From Arachnopeziza araneosa (taxonomy: Eukaryota; Ascomycota; Leotiomycetes; Helotiales; Arachnopezizaceae): DNA of 64,000 bases. Location of the stretch: positions 283,857 to 347,856 of the forward strand of contig QYAI01000009.1 in assembly GCA_003988855.1 (NCBI GenBank), read 5' to 3'. Positions within the stretch are counted from its first letter, which is position 1. Every line of letters begins with the position of its first letter. The notes beneath the pieces were generated by a model. That model worked only from the letters and a program-made list of their open reading frames with translations, had not been told where the DNA came from and made no database searches. The position numbers were made by a program, and so were the translations under genes. Of this stretch, positions 22,658 to 33,290 are shown in pieces.

Positions 22658-23881
22658 TCAAGATAACATGTCCTTGAAAACAGCACTATTCATGTAGGTT
22701 TCTTTGGCAATGGTTGGGATGCCCTTCAAGGGCCTCGAAACGCCAATCCTTCCCAATTGTTCAACTAGCTGCGGAAGTACTTCATCAGTTCCCATCTCCA
22801 CTCTAACACCTGCTTCTCCTTGCTGGCTCATTGGCAGACTCTGGAAGAAGACATCTTCTCCTCTAACACCTCCAAGATTCAAAATTCCGATAGGCATACC
22901 GCGGTCTTTGGCCTTCTTCGCAAGTCTCCAAGCGGAATAAGTCGCCAAGGAGGTCCCCAAGACTAGCAATCTACCAGATCCGTCAATGGCTGATTCTGCT
23001 GCCTCCTTCACTGTACTCGCTATACTCTCTCCAAACATTACTACAGCGGGCTTGAGTATCCCTGCTGTACTGCCCGATTTCCAGGCACCATCATCGTCAA
23101 CCTCAACCCTTGTCTGTGTACCATCAGCGGCTACTGGTGGGTTTTTCAAGCAATGAGGGCAAGCCGGGTAACGAAATGTTGAGTACGGAGCACCAGGGAG
23201 ATCGACATCTCCATCAGGATTCGTCTTCATCCCCTTGGCCCGTCTCTCATCGGGATTTTCGGTGTCTAATGCTCCAGATGCGATTATATTTTCCAGAAAA
23301 GCTGCCCACGCTGGATTCAACTTTGCTAATGCTTCTTGGAACTTCTCTCTTGGCAGATCATTACGACAAGTTACACATGTCAAAGCACGTAGATAACCAT
23401 GGAGCTCAATAGTTGGGATATTTGGGTGTGCAATTGAGTGGAACGAGTCAACGTTCTGTGTAATAACACTTCGAACCAGTCCTAAATCGCCAAGGCTTTT
23501 CAAAGCATAATGGGCTTGGTTTGGTCTCGCATTGTGTAGATTTGTCCATCCTAGAAAACTTCTTGCCCAGTATCTTTTCCTCGCCTCGTGGCTTGCTAGG
23601 AACTCATGATAATATATTGGCCGATATGTCTTGTTCACTCGATATGTGCCATTCGTTCCTCGGTAATCTGCCAGTCCTGAAGCAACTGATATTCCAGCTC
23701 CAGACAAGATCACTGTAGAATTCGAATCGCCGTGTTCATTTTGGAGGGATGGAACCGGTGGGGCTGTGAGGAACCGCGAGAGAGCTGCGACAGCGCCTGT
23801 AATCGTATTTGCATTTCGTGGAATTATACTTGGTGAAGGAAGGGGCCCCGTGTAGGGAATTCTCATAAGCGTGTTTCGCAT
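22658..23881 (-). CDS. Class II (SIRT4-like) NAD-dependent sirtuin
   Basis: An NAD-dependent protein deacylase of the SIRT4 branch, usually mitochondrial. Single exon, 407 aa. Visible motifs: GAGISVASGLADYRG (61-75, NAD binding), TQNVDSFH (141-148), LHG with catalytic His161, zinc ligands C169/C172 and C241/C244, and the closing GTSLATYSAWRLAKKA. The run between the two Cys pairs (68 residues, with an Asp/Glu/Gly-rich insert) is longer than I expect for human SIRT4. The N-terminus MRNTLMRIPYTGP is basic and could be a presequence. Its promoter is shared with the divergent metal transporter gene, whose product also has a mitochondrial-type leader. Confidence 0.95.
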   Translation of the reverse strand: MRNTLMRIPYTGPLPSPSIIPRNANTITGAVAALSRFLTAPPVPSLQNEHGDSNSTVILSGAGISVASGLADYRGTNGTYRVNKTYRPIYYHEFLASHEARKRYWARSFLGWTNLHNARPNQAHYALKSLGDLGLVRSVITQNVDSFHSIAHPNIPTIELHGYLRALTCVTCRNDLPREKFQEALAKLNPAWAAFLENIIASGALDTENPDERRAKGMKTNPDGDVDLPGAPYSTFRYPACPHCLKNPPVAADGTQTRVEVDDDGAWKSGSTAGILKPAVVMFGESIASTVKEAAESAIDGSGRLLVLGTSLATYSAWRLAKKAKDRGMPIGILNLGGVRGEDVFFQSLPMSQQGEAGVRVEMGTDEVLPQLVEQLGRIGVSRPLKGIPTIAKETYMNSAVFKDMLS

Positions 23882-24356
23882 CGAGTGGACATTGAATCAA
23901 GCTGTAAAAATTGAGCCTCGGCGGCGACACCAAAAGGACGTTATTGACAATCGGATATCGGCGTCATAGAGCGGCAAGCCACTGCTTAGTAAGATTCTGG
24001 AGAATCCGAGGCTGCAGATTATCTTACTTGCTTCTGGTTTGAGGGGGTTCAAATGTTGGCTGAAAGTAGTGGGCCGAGCCGTACAAAGTGGTGTGGAATT
24101 TGTGACCTGACTTGCTAGCTTACTATTCATCTGCTTCGAAATCCACGCCCATTGAATGGTCAAGGACCTGGTCAGCAAAACCTTGTGTTCTTCGTCATTG
24201 TCCCTTTGCACTTGACCACCGCAAATATTGCATGCGGGAGGACTCTTCTGGATTTTTAATGCGAACCTTTCTAACACCCGTTCTGGGCACCAGGCCCTGA
24301 CCTACTTGAGGTCTCTGTTGCCTCTCGGACTTGAGTTTACTACTCATACTCCCTTG
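23882..24356. promoter_or_regulatory. Divergent promoter sirtuin / CDF transporter
   Basis: 475 bp between the two start codons. An in-frame ATG at 24228 exists for the transporter but gives a less convincing leader. No binding site can be named. Confidence 0.45.
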
Positions 24357-25807
24357 ATGCCTCTCCGCTCGTTCTCTCACGGGGTGCGCTCGTTAAAACC
24401 GGTCCTCAGCCTCAATCGGGGGGTCAGAAAGACACATAGCGCGAACCAACAGTCTCGAGTCCTTCAGACTGCCGCTCTCGACTACGCTGTGAGCTTAAGG
24501 GGCTGCATTCCAATACAATATTTTCCTCAATTTCAATCTTTTACAAATACGTCGAACCCTCGAGTCCGTCCAATGGCTGCCCTTCAACAAACCCAAACAC
24601 GATCTCACGCAGGCCACTCCCATCATCATCACCACGACAATACCTACCTCACCTCCAAGAACAAGAATGATGCTGGTGTACGGATCACCAGGTTGGGTTT
24701 ATTCTCCAACCTGGGCATGGCATTAGCAAAAGGTGTGGGCGGATACGCCTTTAATTCACAATCGATGATTGCAGATGCATGGCACAGCTTGACAGATCTG
24801 GCAAGCGATATTTTGACATTAGCAACTGTGTCGTGGAGTATAAAACCCCCGACGCCTTTATTTCCAACCGGTTTTGGAAAAGTAGAAAGTTTAGGGTCCT
24901 TGGGTGTCAGCGGGATGCTTTTGATCGGAGGATGCTTTATGTGCTTGAACAGTTGCGAGATTCTTTACGCACACTTTTTCCTAGACGCTCACGCGGCCGC
25001 GGAAGCTGCTATGCATGCACATGGGCACAGCCATGGCCATAGTCATGGAGCGGCCACTCCGAGTATTCATGCCGCCTGGCTTGCCGCAGGGACTGTACTC
25101 GTTAAGGAGTGGCTATATCAAGCAAGTATGCAGTTATCCTTCCCTATGGGACCAGGTTACTAACCTGAAGAACAGCAATGAAAGTCGCTAAAGAACGAAA
25201 ATCATCCGTCCTAGCCTCAAACGCCATTCATCATCGAGTTGACTCTTTAACTGGAATCGTGACTCTATTTGCAATTCTCGGCGCAAACTTCCTACACGAG
25301 GCTGCGTGGCTGGACCCTGTTGGCGGCTTCTTCATATCTCTATTGGTCATCAAAGCTGGCTGGGGAAATACGCTTGCTTCACTATATGAATTGGCCGATA
25401 AGGGAATCGATAGCGAAATCAAGAGCTCTGTCACGCGAGCAGCCAAAAAGAGCTTTGAAAATCTTAGAGATGGCTCAGAAGTCGAACTGAGAGAAGTCGA
25501 GGGTGTCAAATCTGGTCAAAATTATCTCGTGGATTTGCAACTCGCAGTGCCGAGAACATGGACAGTTGAGGACGTGAGAGAGGTTGAAGATGGAGTCAGA
25601 GAAATGGTTGGCTCAAAGGTTCGAGGGGTTCGCCGTGTCAAAGTTCGTTTCGTACCGAAGGATGAGGATTCGACTTCTCTATTTGATGAATTTATCAGTG
25701 GCGACATAAGCCCACGGGAAAGCCCAGAGCCGGAAGATCATGACCATGACCATGACCATGACCACGGCCACTCGAATAGCAATGTTACTGGAAAGAAGAC
25801 CCAATAG
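24357..25807 (+). CDS. Mitochondrial-type cation diffusion facilitator (MMT-like)
   Basis: A CDF-family metal/proton exchanger resembling yeast Mmt1/Mmt2 (mitochondrial iron). Exons 24357-25125 and 25176-25807 give 466 aa. The N-terminus MPLRSFSHGVRSLKPVLSL is a good mitochondrial presequence, followed by a His-rich patch (HAGHSHHHHH). TM2 holds the metal site HSLTD in ADAWHSLTDLASD, and TM5 holds HHRVD in NAIHHRVDSLTG. A His-rich loop (HGHSHGHSHG) lies between TM4 and TM5. The C-terminal cytoplasmic CDF domain is followed by a tail of HD repeats (DHDHDHDHDHGH) coded by a CATGAC-type repeat at about 25738-25763. The splice joins YQA-T-MKVAKERKSS. Metal preference (Fe, Zn or Mn) cannot be told from sequence. 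Confidence 0.92.
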
Positions 25808-26340
25808 ATAATCTACTGTATATTTAGAAGATTGAAGGGATGGCTACCTCTTCTGATTGGCGTTGTAACTTTGTAGAGATGAAAGTGCTTTGGGGTTTGG
25901 GTATCATCGGAGGCGTTTGATGGGAGGCTACGATTGAGAAGAAGCTGTATATCAGTACAAATATATACGTAAAAGAGCTTTCTGACCATTTCCTTCCATG
26001 CTTCTGCAATGGTTCTACCTCTTAATAGCTCATTCATGATTGAACAGTCTTTGTAACTACAAGACTTCGACCCCCACACAAGGTCCCTCGCGGCAGGTGA
26101 TGGATAATTTTCGAGGAACGAAACATACAGCTGAGGCTCTTGAATTTATTTATATTATGTACTCAGTCACTCAAATCTACCTACTTTCAGCCAGCAGACC
26201 TCTTACCTGCTCCACGAAATTACTGTCTATCTTATGTCTCTATGACGCTCTTTTTGGTCAAGGAAAGATTTGATATGGGAATAGTCATTACAATCTGAAC
26301 TATCCATTCTATGAACGAATCGTTGTACAAACTTATCTCC
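25808..26340. other. Convergent intergenic region
   Basis: 533 bp between the stops of the CDF and LIM genes. It contains only short frames and should hold two 3' UTRs. Nothing else is seen. Confidence 0.5.
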
Positions 26341-28176
26341 TCAATCCTTAAAAAACAAGTTTTTCAATTCCTTTTGCAAATCCTTCCGTCTTGGATCGAG
26401 ACCAATCTCTTCATCGTCCAGGGCTTCTACTTTCTTACCCTGCATAACCCTTTGCTTCTTCCCATCACCTGCCAAAAGTCCGATATTCTGCCTACTCACT
26501 CTTTGTGTCTTCAACTTGGCAAGAATTGGTTCTGGTTCTTTGGCCACGTAGGAAGGAGACATTGGTTCAACTTGCCTGGGTCGATACCGTTGTAGGTATT
26601 CTGATGATGAAGGAGTTAAAGGAGAAATTCCTGCAGGTCCAGGACTGGCAAAGTCACCTACCACAAAGTTGTGTTGCTGCGGAGAGTTAAGGAGTGCAGT
26701 GGATGACTCAATTTCGTCTGTGAGTTTGCAACGGATATCCGAGGGTAGATTTTGAGGATTGATGCTTGTAGCTGCATAAAGGGGTTGGTTTCTTTGAAGG
26801 GCAGGCCTTGGTTGTAAAGCTGGAAATGGCGTCTTCTGGCGCTGGGGCGTTGAGGTTGTTACAGGATACTCTGGAGGAGTCATGTAAATTGATCGCCTTC
26901 CGTGAGAGTGTCGGTGATCTGTACGCCCACTCCTCGGAGACGGAATTGTAGAGTCGAAGCTGACTTTTCCCTGGGCTTTGATAGGAATATCCATTGGGGG
27001 AGTTGTAGAATTGCTTAGCCTTACTTTCTTGGATTGTGCAATCACGTTAGACCTAGTCATTTGCATCTCCTCGTCATCATCATCTGAAGAGTCTCGAAGC
27101 TCAGACTGAATTCGCCCTTCAAAATCCTCAACTTGCACAGAGCGTTGGCTTGTTTCTGCAGAACTCGACTGCGCTCTTCGGTCCCTTTCTCTATGAACAT
27201 TGTTTGGAAGGAGTTGCATCCACTTCGGTAGAGGTTTGGTTTTGCTAGGCTGAAACCCAGGTTGACCAAGTGGGTCAAAGATAGAGACATAAATTTCTCT
27301 TCTCTCATCCTTTGACTGAGCAGCTCTGAAGTTAGGGGATTCAAGCTCTTCGGGAGACTCCAGAGACTCGGCAGCACCATCTTCTGATATCCCCATATCT
27401 GCGGCATTGTCAAGCAAGGAGTACAGATCATCTACATTCCCTGAATCACTCAGCTATTCTCAATTAGCATCAAAAAGAAGTCCAAGGGTTTTCAGACTGA
27501 CGTAAGTCGTATAGATGTCCCTTGTGGAATCCCATCTAACCTCGGACGATCGAATTGCACCTCTTGACCTCTTTAAGCTTCCACTGCTACTCCTCGATTT
27601 CGAAGCCCTTGTTTCGGCCACCCACCTATCCTCAGATGACCGCGTTCTACCATGACGTCTTCTTTTGCTACTTTTGATGCTCACATTTACCAGCATGTCC
27701 AACCGATCTCGACTCAAACCTCTATCAAATCTAGAGACCGTCGCAAGCCCTCTCTTCAGAACAGCTCCACTTTCCTCTCCTGTCATATCAACACTACAAA
27801 CCACACAAAGCGGGACGTCCTCCAATTCAACACCTACGCCTTTACCGTCCCAAGTCGCTTTGTTCTCAACACTCATCCTCGTTCCACAAACCAGGCATCC
27901 AAAGCAGGCTCGATGCCAGAAACACCAACCCAATGATACCACTTCGGCACCACGGACGATGCATTCGCCGCAGACCCAGCAGATACTCAAATCTAGGACG
28001 GCTCGCCAGCATGGCTGGCAAACAATACGAGCTGACGTACCTAAGAGCTTCGGTTTGTGGTATTTTGGTTGGGGTTGCCAGCAGATCGTGCAAAGGAATG
28101 ACGCCGTAGAGCTGGAAGATTTGAGATCAACGTGTGGACTGGGAGCGAAAGAATGACGGCGATTTGGAGCTGACAT
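26341..28176 (-). CDS. LIM-domain protein with long disordered tail
   Basis: Two exons, 28176-27502 and 27453-26341, give 595 aa. A Cys-rich LIM-type zinc region lies near residues 29-130: CTICW, VCQPCW, CWVCGECI, WHRACFGCLVCG and CVVC. It fits one full LIM module plus an extra preceding CxxC pair. The rest is predicted disorder: basic and Ser-rich (KSSKRRRHGRTRSS), then acidic (DSSDDDDEE), then many S/T-P sites (TIPSPRSGRT, LTPSSSEY), ending in a charged helix RRKDLQKELKNLFFKD. The intron has donor GTCAGT and a CTAAT branch. LIM modules bind proteins, often in actin or signalling complexes; the partner is unknown. The splice site is phase 0, joins IYTTY-LSDSGN and is well supported. Confidence 0.85.
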
Positions 28177-29051
28177 GGCGGTGAGCGGTTTCGATGAACC
28201 AGATCCAAAGAAGGTGGGATTGGGCGCTATGAACCCGAAAGATCACCAATCCAAGATTGGCGTAGAAGAATAATATATACCTGTAGGATATATGTAGCGA
28301 CTGTAGAGTGATAAACAAATGATGGGAAGAGCGAATGAATGAGACAGCCGAAATCACCAGCTCTGACTGCGTTGTTTCTGGGTACAATTTAGGGAAAAGA
28401 AAGGTGTTCACACAGGTAACATATACCATCATCACTAAACAGGAAGCTACGACTAAGGTACGAGCCATCGTATTGTCTGCACCGACTTCAAGAAGGAGCA
28501 TCTAAGACCTGTATATGCGTCATGTAGTGATACTATGAGATTTGAAACATTTAATTGGTATTCCGTTTACCAGCGTTCTTTACCCAATTGGGGCGGCATC
28601 AACATGGGGTTACTCCCTATTTATAGCACACCATACTCTCCGACTACTTTCCAGGTAGGTATGCAAAATATAAAGGAGTGGAAGCATTTGAAATATAAAA
28701 CACAGGATGTCGTTCAAAAAAGAAGTTCACAATAAGGTCGTAGACCTTAATGTATGTAGTTTGTTCAATTGGTATTGTAAGAAGAAACCACTAAAAGGTG
28801 TACATGCATCATGTCATGCTATCAAGAACAGAAACGGAGTCAAAACAAACATTCATAGTCCAAACACAGGCTTTTGGTGTTCCATGCCGAAAACTCCTGA
28901 CAATAAAACCATGGATCCTGCATATTCTCCATGAAACCCCTCAAATCCAACGCCCACAGTCCATGAATCTCAACCTTATTCATACAAATCAACCATAATG
29001 CTCCAAACGAATGCAAGGCAAACAGAGATATCACTCATACCCACGCACCAC
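28177..29051. other. Upstream region of the LIM gene
   Basis: 875 bp, AT-rich, between the LIM gene start and the stop of the next minus-strand gene. Only short chance frames on both strands; no RNA gene or repeat was recognised. Confidence 0.5.
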
Positions 29052-31053
29052 CTATTTGCGGTTCTTAGGGCGGGCAAGCATATTGAGACGACTGAGACTT
29101 AGCACACCTCTCTTTCTACCAGGGGTTGCGATTTTTCTCTCATTGATGTTCTCAGCTTGAAGCTTAGGGGCTACGAGCATTCGGCCTTCAGCGACAGGAC
29201 CTTTTTGCTTCTTCGGTGATCGATCAGTGCCTTCGTCCTTCTCATCATCAGAGCCAGCTCGGCGACGCTTCTTATTCGACATGCCATGAGGGACCGATGG
29301 AAGCGGCTCCTGGTTCTCCTTATTGCCAGTGGGAAAACTGCCTGGCATCGTGTTAGGAAGCATGCTAGGACGAACTTGACGAACGCTAGATTGCCCAGGA
29401 GACGAGCCAAAGCTTTTGGGAGATGCGCCAATTTTGATGGTACTATCGCTACGGAATGTAAAAACGCCCGGGATAGAAGGCAGCGGTTGTTGAGAAACTG
29501 CGCGGTGCGATGGTTCGGGAAGAGGCCGTACACTAGCCAAAGAAGGATATTCTACAGTGTGCGCTGAGGTATACAAGCTTGATAAATTTGCAACCGATGG
29601 GTATTGAACCTTGTCTGCTTGTGACTTTGTCGGATTCAATTGACTGATCATTTTTCCGAAGTTGATTTTCGAAGTTGATCTGGGAATGCCAGATTTCATA
29701 GGAGAAGGCGAATTTTGGACTGTATCAGCAACACCCTTGTTAATAGTATCGGGAGTGAAGTCCACGTGCTTGACATTCTTGTTACTGGCTATGCCGCTAG
29801 GGGTTGAAGGTAGTGCTTTGTCTAGATTGGGCTTGCTTGGGCTTCGGGAGAGGGACGGGATCCCAGATGATTTGGAGGTAGACTTCGATGCACTGGGGTA
29901 TCTCAGAATACTTCGAACGCGATCAAGCCTACTAGGACTGTGCAAAATCTTCCTCGATGTAGATCTTGGGATGGTGCTCAGGTTGTTATATGTTTGTACT
30001 GATCTAGTAAGACCGGTGTTTGCACCCATATTTGGTTTCGATGGGGATCGAGTCAGTGTTGGGATTTGTTTTACGTTCTTAGTACTTGTAGTCCGAGATA
30101 ACGAAGCTTGAGTAGGGGTCATAATGGTGGCAAGACTCGCCTGCGAGTGTGGAGTAGACGGCTTCAAGAATTCTCCTCGGGAGACGGGTCGAGCAGATGA
30201 TGTATCGTCAGTAACACGTTTCCGCGCACGCTTCGCGGGTGCATCATTCTCCAGACGCTCGGCATCTTCTGAGTTCTGGAGTCTCTTTTTTGGCGTGTCT
30301 TCCTGGTCATCTAACTGCGCCTTTGACGGAGATCTCTTGAGGTTCGTCTTGATTGGGGTGAAGCGGCCTGGTTGAGCTCTGAACGAGGATGGATGTCCTG
30401 CGATTGAGTCCATCTTTTTGAAATGTGACATATGGATATCACTAAATCTGCCAACCTTGCCCTTTGGTTGGGCGATTTTGCGACCTGCAATTCCAACGTT
30501 ATCTTCTCCATCTCTGCGCCTCTCCTCCTGTCGTTCGGCAGCAAGTTTGGCTTTAATGCGAAGAGCCTCTTCACGTAGTTCGTCCATCAGTCGCTGAGCC
30601 TCAGGACCCAGCTGAGGAGCAGGACGAGCAAAGCGGAAATCAAAGCTCGACTCTGAGATGCCAATCTTGGAGGGTGTTTGTTGTGAAGCTGATTGACCGT
30701 TGACTGGCACCTTGATATCAGTGAACCCAAGCCGTAGACCGGAATCAGGCTGCTGAGTAGTACTTTGGTGTGCTTTACTCGGGTGCATCTCTTCAAGAGT
30801 CGGCTTAATCCTGCCAGATGTTGCGGGGGTTCGAGGAGCAAGAGGGGAAGAGACTATGTTATCGAGAACTGATTGAGGACCAGTTTTGGGAGTCTCATCG
30901 CGTTCTGTGAGAGACTCCAATTGACGAGAGGAAGTGGTAGTCTAGCGGAAGCAGTCAGCACTTGTGTCTTCTCAAGCTAGAATTATAAGGGTGCACCTTT
31001 CGTGGTGTAGCACTACTCCCCTGAAGACGAGAGGATCGACGACGAGGCGCCAT
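29052..31053 (-). CDS. Basic SPSK-repeat nuclear/spindle-type protein, function unknown
   Basis: Two exons: a 57-bp first exon 31053-30997 (MAPRRRSSRLQGSSATPRK), then 30941-29052; 648 aa. No catalytic domain. The protein is Lys/Arg/Ser/Pro-rich with a charged helix near residue 130-150 (EALRIKAKLAAERQEERRRDGE). It is dominated by repeats of the type (R/K)SPSK: LKRSPSKAQL, LTRSPSKPNM, LSRSPSKPNL, HSPSRLDR, plus IPRSTSRK/IPRSTSKI. The segment HFKKMDSIAGH recalls the KM-E-S segment of microtubule-binding NuSAP proteins, a weak hint only. Lys-Lys-Arg-Arg clusters suggest nuclear import, and many minimal Cdk sites (SPxK, TPxK) suggest cell-cycle control. The first-exon splice is phase 0 with donor AAG|GTGCAC. 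Confidence 0.75.
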
Positions 31054-33290
31054 ATTAACGGCTCTGATTACTGATTTCTTGTTTTTGGTTATTGAGTATC
31101 AAAAGCGTTGTTGGTTGCACGCGATTGAAGGTTGGGGTAGAAGTAAACAATGACGCACTATCAAAATCAACAAACGCTAAGGGAAGGCGCGGCTGAGCCA
31201 GAGAGTCACGTGGTTATATGAAGAGTTAACCCGAAGAATCTCCGAGATCTCTTATTTGGGCTACAAGAGTGTTAAGCAACTTGTGCCGAGTCTTTTTGCA
31301 TTATCATACTATTGTATTGCTACCATGAAGAACCTCGCGGTTTGTACAATAAAGCGATGGTCGAGGTTCGATAAGTTTTGATTCCGAACGGCCAGTTGAG
31401 CGCCTGCAGCATGTCGGACAAGGCTCCTGTTCGATTCAGACACCGAGTTGCGGTTCCGCCTTGATGGGGATGCATCCCCTCCATGAGGATTCATACCAAC
31501 ACGAAAGCAGAGAAAGGGGTTTCCGGATCCGGGTTACCGTTTCGGTTGGGTGCATCTCTTGTTGTGAAAGGGCTTGGCAAAAGCAATAAGTAGCCAGGCA
31601 GTTCGGCCGTGTCCACGGATTCAAGGGATTGTCCCATTCTCTCTCCCTGGCGTCAAAGTGATCAAAACCAGGAACGTAGCAAATTCACCGCAGGGATAAC
31701 ATATACTCTACGTAGAGGACTGCGAATCCATACATGTATACTCAAGAAATCTCGCTACGGATCGATGCACACTGTGTAGACAGCATCTACTGGACCAAGA
31801 TGGAAATTGAAGTGACACGGGCGAGCCGGACCCGAGGAAATCTCTGTACTGTATCGTTGATCGGCATGACATTCCATGTTGGTGGAGCAGGTCCCCTCAC
31901 TGACTGGATGCCACCCAAATGTTCGGATGACGGGTGGTGTTGGTGGTGGAGTTGGTGGAGTTGGCGGTGGAGTTGGTGGAGTTGGTGGAGTTGGTGGTGG
32001 TGTCGAGCTCGAGCCTCGAGGGGGACTTTGTTGGTTGGGGGCGGTTGATCCAGCAGTGACGCGTTGGCCAGTCATGCCTCTTCAAGAAAACCCTTCCCTT
32101 TCCCTGCAAAAGCCTCTGCACGCTAACCCCGCCATGGCTGCCACAACCGAGCGCGAGACTCCAACTCCGAATCTCCGTCTCCAATGAAGGCGCCCGGGGA
32201 ACGGTACCGTTGCGAAAACGGGGCCAGGTGATGTGGAAGGATCGAGGTGGCATCAAAACAATGGAATGGCAGTGTTGGCGGGGAACTCCGGTGCCGAAAC
32301 AGCAAGAGACGGAAAGAGCCAGCGTTCGTCCGTCTGTCTGTCTGTCTGGCCCATGACTGCCGGTCCGCCTGATATTCTTCTCCCGGGATGAGCGAGTTTT
32401 CTCTGGAGATTCGCCAGACCGATCGATCAATCTCCAACCCGCCACTATGTAACCCTCCAATCGTCTCGTTTACCAGGAGACGCAGTAAGCAAAAGGAAGT
32501 GAAAACTCTTCAGCCCCAAACCGGCGCCCGACAGGAATCCACAAACACGGCGAGGAGATTTCACGTCGGCGACCTTCCTGCTTTCGCTCTGGTCGGTACG
32601 CATGGAAGCCGTGGAAGCCATCGAAGCCACCACCACGGCATTGTGGGGAAGCCAAAGAGTGCGTCCTCCGTTGGCCTCGCTTTTGACCTCTCTGGGCCAA
32701 GTGAGATTCCACCTTTATTTCCTGGTGATTCGCTTTGCGCTGGCGCTCTCTTGGCTTGCAGGGCTGCAAATTCTGCACTTTCATCAAGTGATATCCAACT
32801 CCCGCAGCGCTGGGACAAGGACAAGTCAACGGGGCTCGCTTGCACGCAAACTACCTAAAAGAGCTCCACTCCTAGAGCTTGCTCGTTTGTGCCTTCCCCG
32901 TGGACTCTGCAAAAGTGTCACGCCTCCCTCTTGAATTTCTTACGTATCCAATTCCCCATTCCATTACTCTCCGTTTGCTCGACCATCAATCACTATCCAA
33001 CTTTATCTCCTATCTCTTCACACTTCCGCCTTCAGCCCTGACTGCTTGCTGTCTCTCTGCGGTCCTGTAGCTCTGTTCTTCCAGGAACCGGACTGTCGGG
33101 TCCAGTTCGGCGGTGGATACGCTCGCCACACACTGTAAAGCCACAATTTCAACCATCTCTTTGGTCCCCCTCTGCAAGTCGTTGGTTGAGAAACTCGCCC
33201 GTCCTGGACAACAGCTGCTGCAGCGGCGCTTGGCTGTCGTAGTAGTGGGGTAGTCCAGCTAAACGCAACTTGGATTTGACAGAGAAGGAA
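31054..33290. other. Long region upstream of the bZIP gene
   Basis: 2.2 kb between divergent genes. The part next to the bZIP gene (about 32900-33250) is CT-rich with pyrimidine tracts, as in fungal promoters and long leaders. It includes the GGT/GGA/GTT minisatellite described separately and several frames of 60-190 codons on both strands with low-complexity content and no family resemblance. Such long leaders with upstream ATGs are common for fungal bZIP genes (known biology), so translational control is possible. Confidence 0.45.
31933..32002. repeat. GGT/GGA/GTT minisatellite
   Basis: Imperfect tandem repeat of GGTGGAGTT-like units, G-rich on the plus strand and about 70 bp long. The strand bias with runs of GG could allow G-quadruplex structure, but this is inference. 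Read on the minus strand it would give a TPPTPPTPP run. Confidence 0.85.

Noticed and set aside
31424..31432. GTTCGATTC, a tRNA B-box match
   Set aside because: The flanking five-base T-stem arms do not pair (CTCCT against AGACA-like sequence) and no convincing A-box or acceptor stem lies upstream. I found no tRNA gene in the window.
31755..32460. Minus-strand frames with a TPPTPP or TNSTNST run
   Set aside because: Created by the GGT/GGA/GTT minisatellite; the sequence outside the repeat has no protein-like features.
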